This document shows, piece by piece, positions 48,713 to 55,841 of a stretch of 64,000 nucleotides of DNA. How positions within the stretch are numbered: the stretch's first letter is position 1; each line of letters begins with the position of its first letter. Location of the stretch: contig NZ_RIAX01000001.1 of the NCBI RefSeq assembly GCF_003719725.1, forward strand, positions 62,001 through 126,000, written 5' to 3'. Made by a program: the position numbers and the translations under genes. This stretch comes from Planococcus salinus (GTDB lineage: Bacteria; Bacillota; Bacilli; Bacillales_A; Planococcaceae). The notes beneath the pieces were generated by a model. The model made no database searches. It was not told the origin of the DNA and saw only the letters and a program-made list of their open reading frames with translations.

Positions 48713-48952
48713 ACGAAAAGCGGAAACGGCCGTTCAGCTCCGACAGACTTAAGCTGAACTTCCAAAGCGGCGCTTTTTGCCGCACAGGAGCGAAAAGCGG
48801 AGGTGCCTGTTCAGCTCTGAAAGGCATAAGGCAGACCAGCGAAGTGGCGTTTTTTGCCACGCAGCTGGGCAGACTTATGATCCGAAGAGCTAGGCACCGG
48901 AGACTGGACAAGGGCAGCTTACGTCCGAGGAGTTGGCCGTTGGAGCTAGACA
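48713..48952 (+). repeat. Nested pair of ~121-bp repeats between rpmI and rplT
   Basis: An inner unit of exactly 121 nt (48790-48910, GAAAAGCGGAGG-type start, GACTGGACA end) interrupts an outer unit. The outer halves still match across it: AACGGCC with GGCCGTT, GACTTAAGCTG with CAGCTTACGTC and AGCTCCGA with CCGAGGAGTT. Removing the inner unit leaves about 119 nt, the length of a normal copy. A third fragment (AGCGGAGGCGCCCGTCGAG) starts near 48962. The remaining bases to rplT (49000-49040) contain only its ribosome site. Confidence 0.85.
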
Positions 48953-49051
48953 GTATCGAACAGCGGAGGCGCCCGTCGAGATTCTGAGCGCTGAAGTTTG
49001 ACCAAAAACAAAAAATCGAATGTACTTATATTCACCAGGAGGTAATGAATT

Positions 49052-49411
49052 ATGCCACGCGTAAAAGGCGGAACAGTGACGCGCCAGCGTCGTAAAAAGG
49101 TCATAAAATTAGCTAAAGGATATTATGGTGCCAAGCACATCCTTTTCAAAGTAGCAAACCAGCAAGTGATGAAGTCAGGTAACTATGCTTACCGTGACCG
49201 TCGCAACAAAAAACGTGATTTCCGTAAATTATGGATTACTCGTATCAACGCAGCTGCTCGTATGAACGACATTTCATACAGCCGTCTAATGCACGGTTTG
49301 AAAGTTGCCGGCATCGACATCAACCGCAAAATGTTGGCTGAAATCGCTGTATCGGATGCAGCAGCATTCACAGCTTTGGTTGACCAAGCGAAAAAAGCAG
49401 TAGCTAAATAA
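49052..49411 (+). CDS. rplT: 50S ribosomal protein L20
   Basis: A 119-residue ribosomal protein starting [20 protein letters not shown] with the L20 signature [24 protein letters not shown] split over residues 47-70. It assembles early on 23S rRNA and represses the operon through the leader. CAGGAGGT precedes the ATG. The gap to rpmI is 342 nt instead of the few dozen expected, because of the repeats. Confidence 0.97.
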   Translation: MPRVKGGTVTRQRRKKVIKLAKGYYGAKHILFKVANQQVMKSGNYAYRDRRNKKRDFRKLWITRINAAARMNDISYSRLMHGLKVAGIDINRKMLAEIAVSDAAAFTALVDQAKKAVAK

Positions 49412-49419
49412 TAGAAAAT

Positions 49420-49452
49420 AAAAGACTGACGAGAAATCGTCAGTCTTTTTTA
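49420..49452 (+). terminator. Terminator of the infC operon
   Basis: AAAAGACTGACGA-GAAA-TCGTCAGTCTTTT followed by T residues. Confidence 0.9.
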
Positions 49453-49465
49453 ATGGAGGAATTTT

Positions 49466-49744
49466 ATGTTTATGGTCATCAGCGGTTATTTTATGATATT
49501 GTCCATCATGGCTTTTGCTATGATGAAGATCGACAAACGGCAGGCGCAACGGCGCGGGCAACGCATTCCGGAAAAGAATTTATGGGCAGCTGCGCTGCTC
49601 GGGGGTGGCATTGGTGCCTATGCCGGTATGATGACATTCCGGCATAAAACCAGGCGCGCCAAGTTCCGTATCGGTTTTCTGCTGCTCGCCGCCATCGATA
49701 CTGCCTTATGGGTTTGGAGTTATCAGACATTCGGCCAAGAGTGA
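49466..49744 (+). CDS. ysdA: DUF1294 membrane protein (YsdA-like)
   Basis: A 92-residue protein with three hydrophobic segments and the DUF1294 pattern: DKRQAQRRGQRIPEKNL, then ALLGGGIGAYAGMMTFRHKT. Function is unknown. The ATG at 49466 follows ATGGAGGAA. It holds the same place after rplT as in B. subtilis. Its stop codon lies in a hairpin shared with the convergent ysdB-like gene. Confidence 0.85.
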   Translation: MFMVISGYFMILSIMAFAMMKIDKRQAQRRGQRIPEKNLWAAALLGGGIGAYAGMMTFRHKTRRAKFRIGFLLLAAIDTALWVWSYQTFGQE

Positions 49745-49757
49745 GATTCACTCTTGG
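49735..49757. terminator. Hairpin shared by the ysdA and ysdB stops
   Basis: CCAAGAGTGA-GAT-TCACTCTTGG is a perfect 10-bp stem that contains both stop codons of the convergent genes. T-rich flanks are weak, so its strength as a terminator is uncertain. Confidence 0.5.
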
Positions 49758-50134
49758 TCTTTCATCAATTGCTCAATCGGATTTTTCCAGCTGATCTTGG
49801 CGTTCGGGTAATTCATCGCAATTTCTTTTTGGAGAAAATAAAAATCTTCTTTCGTAAAACCTTGCAGTTTATGGGGGTCATGGGCCCATACAAAAATGGA
49901 AACCACTTCAAAAGCTTCCTCGGTCGTCCCTAAGTATTTTTCACCTTCAAACACCACACCCCGCATCGTGATGAAGAAATTTTTGCGAACGTTGGTTACA
50001 TCGTCAAAAAAGTAGTATGTTCCTTCTTCTACCGCTGCATCAAACTTTCGCTTAGGATCGAGAACATATCGGATCAATCGGTAAAATAAATAAAATATCA
50101 GTGCAATCACCAACAGGCGAATGAAAAAAGCCAC
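49748..50134 (-). CDS. ysdB: YsdB-like protein (sigma-W pathway)
   Basis: A 128-residue protein with one N-terminal membrane helix (about 3-24) and a soluble cytoplasmic part (KRKFDAAVEEGTYYFFDDV, SWKNPIEQLMKDQE). It fits YsdB, which is linked to the sigma-W envelope stress pathway in B. subtilis. Its place between ysdA and ysdC and its opposite orientation support the call. The mechanism is not known. Confidence 0.8.
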   Translation of the reverse strand: MAFFIRLLVIALIFYLFYRLIRYVLDPKRKFDAAVEEGTYYFFDDVTNVRKNFFITMRGVVFEGEKYLGTTEEAFEVVSIFVWAHDPHKLQGFTKEDFYFLQKEIAMNYPNAKISWKNPIEQLMKDQE

Positions 50135-50225
50135 ATAAATCCCTCCCTATTCCAGTCCTTCTCCTTTATAATACGGATAGCCAATACTTTGGTTTCAAGA
50201 TTTTATTGGAAAGGAGATTTTTTTT

Positions 50226-50711
50226 ATGAATTTAACAAAATTGTTTGACATGCAAAAAGAACTGGATCGTTTCATCCAATCCAAGCAGGGCCTTGAAGGG
50301 GATTTATTTCGCCAGAAAGGGCTCGCATTATTGGTGGAGCTCGCGGAACTCGCCAATGAAACACGCTGTTTCAAATTTTGGAGCACCAAAGGACCTTCTG
50401 AGCGTTCGGTGATTTTGGAAGAATACGTCGACTCGATTCATTTCCTGTTGTCATTGGGGATTGAGAGCAATTTGAATATGCTTGAAGAGTGGCCGGACCC
50501 GGCACCGGAAGAGGACTTGACGGAACTGTTCTTGAAAACCCAGCAAGTCATCCATCAATTTCTGGACAGTCATTCGATGTCCGATTACCAGGCAGTCTGG
50601 AGCTGGTATGGAGCAATTGCAGCGCAGCTGGATTTCTCCTATGACGATGTGCTGGATGCCTATCTGGAGAAAAACCAAAAAAATTACGATCGCCAAAGAG
50701 AAGGTTATTGA
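50226..50711 (+). CDS. Dimeric (MazG-like) dUTP diphosphatase
   Basis: A 161-residue all-alpha NTP pyrophosphatase of the dimeric dUTPase type, unrelated to the trimeric beta-barrel enzymes. The metal-binding acidic residues appear in LALLVELAELANETRCFKFW (ExxE type) and LEEYVDSIHFLLSLGIE (ExxD type), with the aromatic F/W pair for the base. It would hydrolyse dUTP to dUMP and keep uracil out of DNA. AAGGAGAT lies before the ATG. It sits between ysdB and ysdC, where I do not expect it from B. subtilis. Confidence 0.82.
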   Translation: MNLTKLFDMQKELDRFIQSKQGLEGDLFRQKGLALLVELAELANETRCFKFWSTKGPSERSVILEEYVDSIHFLLSLGIESNLNMLEEWPDPAPEEDLTELFLKTQQVIHQFLDSHSMSDYQAVWSWYGAIAAQLDFSYDDVLDAYLEKNQKNYDRQREGY

Positions 50712-50789
50712 TCAACAGTTGGAATTTTTTGATAAGAAAAGCTGTTTCCTTTATAATGAAGCAGTAGATATAGTTAGGAGGACGAAATA

Positions 50790-51878
50790 ATGACGAAGAT
50801 GGACGACACGATGAAGATGCTGAAAGAACTGACGGATGCAAACGGGATTCCGGGCAATGAACGCCAGTCCCGCGAAGTGATGAAAAAATACATAGCTCCT
50901 TTTGCCGACTCGGTGGAAACCGACGGACTGGGAAGTTTGATAGCCAAAAAAGAAGGGCAGGCAGACGGACCGAAAATCATGGTCGCCGGCCACTTGGATG
51001 AAATCGGCTTTATGATTACAAAAATCGACGACAAAGGCTTTTTGAAGTTCCAGACGGTCGGTGGCTGGTGGAATCAGGTCATGCTGGCACAGCGCGTCAC
51101 CATTACCACACGGAGCGGCGACGAAATCACCGGCGTTATCGGTTCAAAGCCGCCGCATATCCTGTCAGCGGAAGCGCGCAAGAAGCCGGTGGAAATCAAA
51201 GACATGTTCATCGACATCGGTGCTTCCTCGCGCGAAGAAGCCGAATCATGGGGCGTTACGCCAGGTGATATGGTGACACCGTATTTCGAATTCACGGTCA
51301 TGAACAACGACAAATTGATGATGGCTAAAGCTTGGGATAACCGCATCGGATGTGCCATTGCCATCGATGTGATGAAAGCATTAAAAGGGGAAGACCATCC
51401 GAACGTTGTATTTGGTGTCGGTGTCGTGCAGGAAGAAGTGGGTCTTCGCGGTGCCAAGACGGCCGCTTCCAAAATCCAGCCGGATATCGGATTTGCAGTG
51501 GACGTTGGCGTGGCCGGTGACACACCGGGCATCACCTCCAACGAATCGAACAGCAAAATGGGCGATGGCCCACAAATCCTGGTTTACGACGCTTCCATGG
51601 TGTCTCACAGAGGCTTGCGTGAACTTGTTGTGGACACGGCCGAAGAAGCAGGCATCCCTTACCAGTTTGAAGCGATCGCAGGCGGCGGAACCGATGCCGG
51701 CTCTATTCACTTGACGGCGAACGGCGTACCGTCTCTCGCAATCGGCGTCGCTACACGCTACATCCATTCACACGCGGGCATCCTGCACCGCGACGACTAC
51801 GAAAACGCCGTGAAATTGATTGTCCAGGTGATCAAGAAGCTGGACCGTGACACAGTGGCTCGTATCACGTTTGAATAA
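50790..51878 (+). CDS. ysdC: M42 family metallopeptidase (YsdC-like)
   Basis: A 362-residue di-metal aminopeptidase of the tetrahedral M42 family. Ligands and base are visible: His in [11 protein letters not shown], Asp in [10 protein letters not shown], the Glu pair in [10 protein letters not shown], Asp in [10 protein letters not shown] and a C-terminal His in [11 protein letters not shown]. Such enzymes trim short peptides in the cytosol; annotations as endoglucanase are historical. TAGGAGGAC precedes the ATG. It is the last gene of the B. subtilis-like block before the accessory stretch. Confidence 0.92.
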   Translation: MTKMDDTMKMLKELTDANGIPGNERQSREVMKKYIAPFADSVETDGLGSLIAKKEGQADGPKIMVAGHLDEIGFMITKIDDKGFLKFQTVGGWWNQVMLAQRVTITTRSGDEITGVIGSKPPHILSAEARKKPVEIKDMFIDIGASSREEAESWGVTPGDMVTPYFEFTVMNNDKLMMAKAWDNRIGCAIAIDVMKALKGEDHPNVVFGVGVVQEEVGLRGAKTAASKIQPDIGFAVDVGVAGDTPGITSNESNSKMGDGPQILVYDASMVSHRGLRELVVDTAEEAGIPYQFEAIAGGGTDAGSIHLTANGVPSLAIGVATRYIHSHAGILHRDDYENAVKLIVQVIKKLDRDTVARITFE

Positions 51879-51884
51879 TATTTG

Positions 51885-51912
51885 AAAACCCTCGCTGCGG
51901 CGGGGGTTTTTT
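51885..51912 (+). terminator. Terminator after ysdC
   Basis: AAAACCCTCGC and GCGGGGGTTTT pair with one G-U around TGCG, followed by T. Confidence 0.85.
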
Positions 51913-51927
51913 GTGCGTTGGATTGTT

Positions 51928-52032
51928 TTCTGCAAATAAACCAACGAATTCTGCAAGTAAACTCCGGTTTTCTGCAAATAAACCACCGGATTCTGCAAGA
52001 AACCGCCGCTATTCCGCAAACAAAGCGAAACG
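51928..52032 (+). repeat. 21-bp-period array A, upstream of the NERD gene
   Basis: Five units start at 51928, 51949, 51970, 51991 and 52012, exactly 21 nt apart. The conserved core is TTCTGCAAATAAAC followed by a variable CCGG-rich end; the last unit changes to TTCCGCAAACAAA. There are no spacers between units, so this is not a CRISPR array, and in-frame stops exclude coding. It starts 16 nt after the ysdC terminator. Confidence 0.9.
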
Positions 52033-52131
52033 ACTTTTTCCGTTGCGTAAAATTAGACAGAAATTCTTAGGAAGAAGTAAAAAGAAGGGTGCAGCGTGCT
52101 ATACTTCAATTATTCCAATAGGAGGTGTTGA

Positions 52132-53094
52132 ATGAATAAAAAAGAAATAGCGCTGCTGACGGAAACAGAATCGCTGGAGAGGTTATTATACCGATTGCCA
52201 AAAAATCATTCGCAACGGAGATTTCTTGAGGCTGAATTATACAGAAGTGCTGCAGGGGAGCGGGGAGAAGACCGGTTAAGACGGAAATTTATCGAATTTG
52301 ATTTTGAGGAAAGTTATCGGATCTTACGCAATGTTAGTTTGTCCATGGGCGATTGGAAAGTGCAGATAGATGGATTGCTGCTGACAAACCGGGGCGTTAT
52401 TATTGTCGAATCCAAAAATATCAGCGGCCAACTTCATTTTGACGAGAAAACCGGTGAGTTTTCAAGAATTGATAGGGAAGGCGGCAAAGCCGTAATGGAA
52501 GATCCCACAAGTCAATTGAACAAGCATATCCGCTTTCTTACAAAGTTCTTCAGGATGAAGAATATCGACTTTAATGTTGACGGTCTAGTGGTTTTTACCT
52601 CAAAACAATGCGAGTTTTTAACAAAGCCGCCCCATAATTATGTTTGCAAAACCTATCAAATGGTCGATTATCTGCACTATATACTTCAAACTTTCCCCCA
52701 AAGTGCCAGCCATTCCAATTTGCCGGACACCGTAGAACTCCTTCAAAAACACCAAACTCCTTTTAAGCGGCAACCGCTATGTCAGCGATATTTTATTGCT
52801 TCTGATGAATTACAGATGGGCATTTTATGTACGTACTGCAAAGCCCATCGCATCATCCGCAAACATAAAACCGGCTGGCTTTGTGAAGCGTGCCACACGA
52901 TTGACGATCAGGCTTTTCAATGTGCTGTCCAGGAATATTTTTCATTGATCGATAGGAATTTAACCAATAAAAGGCTTCGGGAATTTTGCAATATCGAATC
53001 GCCTTATACCGCTTCGCGGCTGTTGGCCACATTTGACTTTGCCGTTTCGGGAGCTATGCGGAATCGCACTTACCAATTACAGAATAAAGAATGA
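52132..53094 (+). CDS. NERD-domain protein with C-terminal zinc ribbon
   Basis: A 320-residue protein. The NERD (nuclease-related) domain at about 40-160 has GERGEDRLRRKF, then VQIDGLLLTNRGVIIVESKN, which keeps the D and ExK pattern of PD-(D/E)xK-like nucleases. A ribbon CTYCKAHRIIRKHKTGWLC followed by EACH forms a likely zinc site near 236-260. The natural role is unknown; DNA processing or defence has been proposed for the family. AGGAGGTG precedes the ATG. Its flanks each carry a 21-bp-period array, and no partner gene is attached. Confidence 0.78.
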   Translation: MNKKEIALLTETESLERLLYRLPKNHSQRRFLEAELYRSAAGERGEDRLRRKFIEFDFEESYRILRNVSLSMGDWKVQIDGLLLTNRGVIIVESKNISGQLHFDEKTGEFSRIDREGGKAVMEDPTSQLNKHIRFLTKFFRMKNIDFNVDGLVVFTSKQCEFLTKPPHNYVCKTYQMVDYLHYILQTFPQSASHSNLPDTVELLQKHQTPFKRQPLCQRYFIASDELQMGILCTYCKAHRIIRKHKTGWLCEACHTIDDQAFQCAVQEYFSLIDRNLTNKRLREFCNIESPYTASRLLATFDFAVSGAMRNRTYQLQNKE

Positions 53095-53123
53095 GCTTTT
53101 CGCCCACTGCGAAAGGCTTTTTT
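53094..53123 (+). terminator. Terminator after the NERD gene
   Basis: AGCTTTTCGC-CCACT-GCGAAAGGCT with one G-U pair, followed by T6; it begins in the stop codon. Confidence 0.75.
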
Positions 53124-53128
53124 GATGA

Positions 53129-53233
53129 TTCTGCAAGTAAACTATCGGATTCTGCAAATAAACACCGGTTTTCTGCAAATAACCGCCGCGATTCTGCAAA
53201 CAACGATGAAAAATCCGCAAACAATCGCCATCC
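53129..53233 (+). repeat. 21-bp-period array B, downstream of the NERD gene
   Basis: Five units start at 53129, 53150, 53171, 53192 and 53213, again 21 nt apart, with TTCTGCAARTAAAC cores. The last unit is again a CCGCAAACAA variant, so the order of unit types matches array A. It begins six nt after the terminator's T run. Confidence 0.9.
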
Positions 53234-53267
53234 TTTACTAGGAAGTAGAATTTTTAATACATAAAAA

Positions 53268-53319
53268 GTTAAGAAAACTTGACCTAATGTTAAGAATACT
53301 GTACATTATGTTATATAAA
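53268..53319 (+). promoter_or_regulatory. Three direct repeats around the xre promoter
   Basis: GTTAAGAAAA (53268), GTTAAGAATA (53289) and GTTATATAAA (53310) are each 21 nt apart, two helical turns, and bracket the -35 and -10 boxes. They are a plausible autoregulatory operator for the XRE protein. The third copy is the weakest match. Confidence 0.5.
53279..53307 (+). promoter_or_regulatory. Probable promoter of the xre operon
   Basis: TTGACC and TACATT are spaced 17 nt apart, 38 nt before the XRE start codon. Confidence 0.6.
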
Positions 53320-53344
53320 CCGAACATCACATAAGGAGAGGCGG

Positions 53345-53566
53345 ATGCCGATGCTGAAGAACCGTGTGAAGGAAATGCGTGCCCGATATAGCCTGACGCA
53401 AAGTGAGCTGGGAAAGCAAGTGGCCGTTACGCGGCAGACAATTGCGTTTATTGAAAAAGGGGAATTCTCCCCTTCGGTTACGCTGGCGCTGAAACTGGCA
53501 AAGGCACTGCAGACGGATATCGATGAATTATTCTGGCTGGAAGGAGAGGACGACAATGAAAAATGA
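53345..53566 (+). CDS. Small XRE-family transcription regulator
   Basis: A 73-residue protein that is almost only a Cro/CI-type helix-turn-helix: LKNRVKEMRARYSLTQSELG, VAVTRQTIAFIEKGEFSPS, LALKLAKALQTDIDELFW. This class (YvaO/YozG-like) often represses its own operon with an adjacent membrane protein. The ATG at 53345 is 6 nt behind AAGGAG; a second ATG at 53351 is less well placed. It overlaps the next gene by 11 nt. Confidence 0.88.
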   Translation: MPMLKNRVKEMRARYSLTQSELGKQVAVTRQTIAFIEKGEFSPSVTLALKLAKALQTDIDELFWLEGEDDNEK

Positions 53567-54050
53567 TTTCCGCTTGCGTTATCCTTTATGGAATATGGCT
53601 TTTATTTTGGTGCTTGGCGTGATGGCGATCGGTTTGAATTCACGTTTCGTCGATGTTACCAAAACAGAAAACAGTTTGACGATCAACGCGCAGGCTTTCG
53701 ATGGAGCCATCGTATTCGGATCGCTTCTGCTATACTTAGTATTGATCACAATTTATCTGTCTCAATTAAAAGCTTACAATGCTAAAAATCCAGACAGCAA
53801 AATCTCCCCATTCGCCATACGCCCTCCTGAATACATGGAAGAAGACGAAGGAATGACATTTATCACGAGGAAAGCGGTGCAGAAAGTCTATACGTTCTTC
53901 ACGTGGGCATTGCCGACTTTGGCCCTCATCCTTCTATTTTTTCCACTTCCGAGACTCTATATTATATGGGGAATTTTAGCCGTTTCGTTTGGCCAGTATT
54001 TCATTTACTATCTCGAAATCCGTAAACATTTCAAGGAGGAAACAGAATGA
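53556..54050 (+). CDS. Four-helix membrane protein of unknown function
   Basis: A 164-residue protein with hydrophobic segments near 11-28, 48-68, 108-127 and 131-151, arranged as two pairs around a charged central loop (RPPEYMEEDEGMTFITRKAVQK). I do not recognise the family; similar small membrane proteins often follow short XRE regulators. It overlaps both neighbours (11 nt with xre, 4 nt with the next gene), so the three are made together. The ATG at 53556 has AAGGAGAGG in place. Confidence 0.7.
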   Translation: MKNDFRLRYPLWNMAFILVLGVMAIGLNSRFVDVTKTENSLTINAQAFDGAIVFGSLLLYLVLITIYLSQLKAYNAKNPDSKISPFAIRPPEYMEEDEGMTFITRKAVQKVYTFFTWALPTLALILLFFPLPRLYIIWGILAVSFGQYFIYYLEIRKHFKEETE

Positions 54051-54496
54051 TTTATGAATACATCCTCGTTTTTCTCGGCGCTGCCATTCCGTGGTTTGAA
54101 ATTGCGCTGGTCATTCCACTCGGCATTGTTTGGGGCTTGTCGCCGTTTTGGGTCATGGTGGTGGCGTTTGTCGGCAATATGCTGACGGTGCTGGCATTAA
54201 TCATCGGTTTTGACCGATTCAAAGACTGGTACAACAAGCGCCAGGAGAAAAAAGGGAAAGCGAAAGACAAGAAAAGCGAGCGGGCAAAAAATATATGGAA
54301 TAAATACGGCTTGCCCGGCCTCGCCATGCTCGGTCCGATTTTGATCGGCACGCATATTGCCGCGTTTATCGGGATGACACTTGGCGCAACGAAAAAGAAC
54401 ACGACCGTCTGGCTCACCATCAGCATCGCTGTTTGGACGTTGGCGTTCGGCGTCCTGACCGCCATGGGCTTCGACTTTTTCACGAGAAACCTGTGA
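54047..54496 (+). CDS. Small multidrug export-family membrane protein
   Basis: A 149-residue protein with hydrophobic segments at about 2-22, 31-54, 90-112 and 121-142 and a very basic central loop (KRQEKKGKAKDKKSERAKN). IPWFEIALVIPLGI and GPILIGTHIAAFIG fit the family named putative small multidrug export protein; transport has not been shown for most members. It is the last gene of the xre operon. No clear terminator follows before ysgA. Confidence 0.75.
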   Translation: MIYEYILVFLGAAIPWFEIALVIPLGIVWGLSPFWVMVVAFVGNMLTVLALIIGFDRFKDWYNKRQEKKGKAKDKKSERAKNIWNKYGLPGLAMLGPILIGTHIAAFIGMTLGATKKNTTVWLTISIAVWTLAFGVLTAMGFDFFTRNL

Positions 54497-54542
54497 GCTG
54501 TGCTATACTTGAACCAATCTGAAATAAAGGCGTGAACGATAT

Positions 54543-55319
54543 ATGAAAAGAATTGAATCGACACAGAACTCGCTCGTCAAACATTGGAAAAAGCTGGTGA
54601 CGACCCGGAAAGAACGTGACAAATTCTCTGAATTTCTGGTGGAAGGGTTTCATTTGACGGAAGAGGCCTTAAAAGAAAAAGCGCTCGTCAAATCATTGAT
54701 TGTCCGGGAAGGCGTCGATATTCCCGAAGAGTGGGATGTGGCAGAAGTTCCTCATTATTCCGTGACCGCGCAAGTGGCAAAGGAAATTTCCGAAACCGAG
54801 CACTCGCAAGGGATTTTCGCCCATTGCGCACAGCCGGAATTCACCGAAGAAGAGCAGCAGCGCTGGAGCACACTGCTGTTGATCGATGCCGTACAGGATC
54901 CCGGCAACATCGGCACCATGATTCGCACAGCTTCGGCGAGCGGCGTTGACGCGGTTATTTTAGGAAAAGGCTGCGCCGATCCGTTTAATCCAAAAACGGT
55001 GCGTTCGGCACAAGGGTCCCATTTCCAGATTCCTGTCGTCAAAGGTGATCTGCGGGACTGGACCGATCAGTTGAAAAGCCGCAACATCCCAATCTTCGGA
55101 ACGGCTTTAACGAACGCCACACCCGTCCATGAAACCGAAGCGCAGGAAAACTTCGCTTTGATCGTCGGCAATGAAGGAAGCGGCGTCGATCCACAACTAT
55201 TGCAGAAAACCGATCAGAATTTGGTGATCCCTTTATATGGAAGCGCAGAGTCACTGAACGTCGCTGTGGCCACAGGGATTTTGCTGTACGGACTGGTTCC
55301 AAAAAGTAAAGTTGAATAA
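54543..55319 (+). CDS. SpoU-family RNA 2'-O-methyltransferase (YsgA-like)
   Basis: A 258-residue SPOUT methyltransferase with an N-terminal RNA-binding substrate domain (about 1-95). The trefoil-knot catalytic domain shows LLLIDAVQDPGNIGTMIRTA (motif 1), IVGNEGSGVDP (motif 2) and IPLYGSAESLNVAVATGILLY (motif 3, in part). It likely methylates 23S rRNA, but the site cannot be read. Upstream position to pheS matches B. subtilis ysgA. The small spore protein gene that I expect nearby is absent. Confidence 0.88.
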   Translation: MKRIESTQNSLVKHWKKLVTTRKERDKFSEFLVEGFHLTEEALKEKALVKSLIVREGVDIPEEWDVAEVPHYSVTAQVAKEISETEHSQGIFAHCAQPEFTEEEQQRWSTLLLIDAVQDPGNIGTMIRTASASGVDAVILGKGCADPFNPKTVRSAQGSHFQIPVVKGDLRDWTDQLKSRNIPIFGTALTNATPVHETEAQENFALIVGNEGSGVDPQLLQKTDQNLVIPLYGSAESLNVAVATGILLYGLVPKSKVE

Positions 55320-55364
55320 ACGCAGAAACTTTCGTATAATAATCTAGTATAAGTTGAGCTAATA

Positions 55365-55507
55365 ATCTTTAGTAGTCGATATTCCGCAAAACAGCTCCGC
55401 TTGCCTGGGGGCTCGCGCTGAGCTAACTCGGGCTTAACGCCCGAGTGGATCTCACCACTTCGCTTGGTCCCCTGGGCGTCTTCGCTGTTTTGCTCCATAT
55501 CTTTAGT
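55365..55507 (+). mobile_element. Stem-loop insertion (MITE-like) with 9-bp direct flanks
   Basis: ATCTTTAGT occurs at 55365-55373 and again at 55499-55507, flanking about 125 nt. The enclosed DNA is an inverted repeat: GCAAAACAGC near the left end and GCTGTTTTGC near the right, then CTGGGG with CCCCTGG, and an inner CTCGGGC-TTAAC-GCCCGAG. There is no reading frame. The direct flanks look like a target-site duplication. The rest of the ysgA-pheS gap before the T-box (55508-55575) shows no gene. Confidence 0.6.
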
Positions 55508-55575
55508 GACTTCTCTCAGCACCGAAGCGTTATATAAAGGATCATTCTTTTGTTCAACTTATATAGTAAATAATA

Positions 55576-55820
55576 AAAGCGATGACCGGGAAAAGTACGG
55601 GACGCTCTTACATCTCAGGGAATCCGCACCTCGACTGAAAGTGTGGATATGTAAACGCCTCGGAAGTTCACCCTGCGAGCTGTCCAGCGGGACCAGCAAA
55701 TTTTGCTGTAAAGTTGGGCCGGTGAAGAGCCGTTACGTAAACAAGTGATTGCACAATCTGCAATAACTAGGGTGGTACCGCGAATAATGCCTCGTCCCTT
55801 TTTGGGGACGGGGCTTTTTT
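55576..55820 (+). promoter_or_regulatory. T-box leader of pheST (Phe, UUC specifier)
   Basis: The leader begins GCGATGACCGGGAAAAGTAC. It carries the specifier loop GGAAGTTCACC with TTC at 55667-55669 (a phenylalanine codon), the T-box AACTAGGGTGGTACCGCG near 55764-55781, and the terminator GCCTCGTCCC-TTTTT-GGGGACGGGGC plus T6 (55788-55819). Uncharged tRNA-Phe should stabilise the antiterminator and allow pheST transcription. Confidence 0.95.
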
Positions 55821-55841
55821 ACGTTTAAGGAGGAGAACAAA

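Noticed and set aside
51928..52032. 21-bp repeats considered as a CRISPR array
   Set aside because: Units follow each other directly with no unique spacers, repeats are imperfect, and no cas genes are present. The second array at 53129-53233 fails for the same reasons.
55214..55522. 102-codon reverse frame between ysgA and pheS
   Set aside because: It covers the inverted-repeat insertion and the end of ysgA. There is no ribosome site and no family signal.
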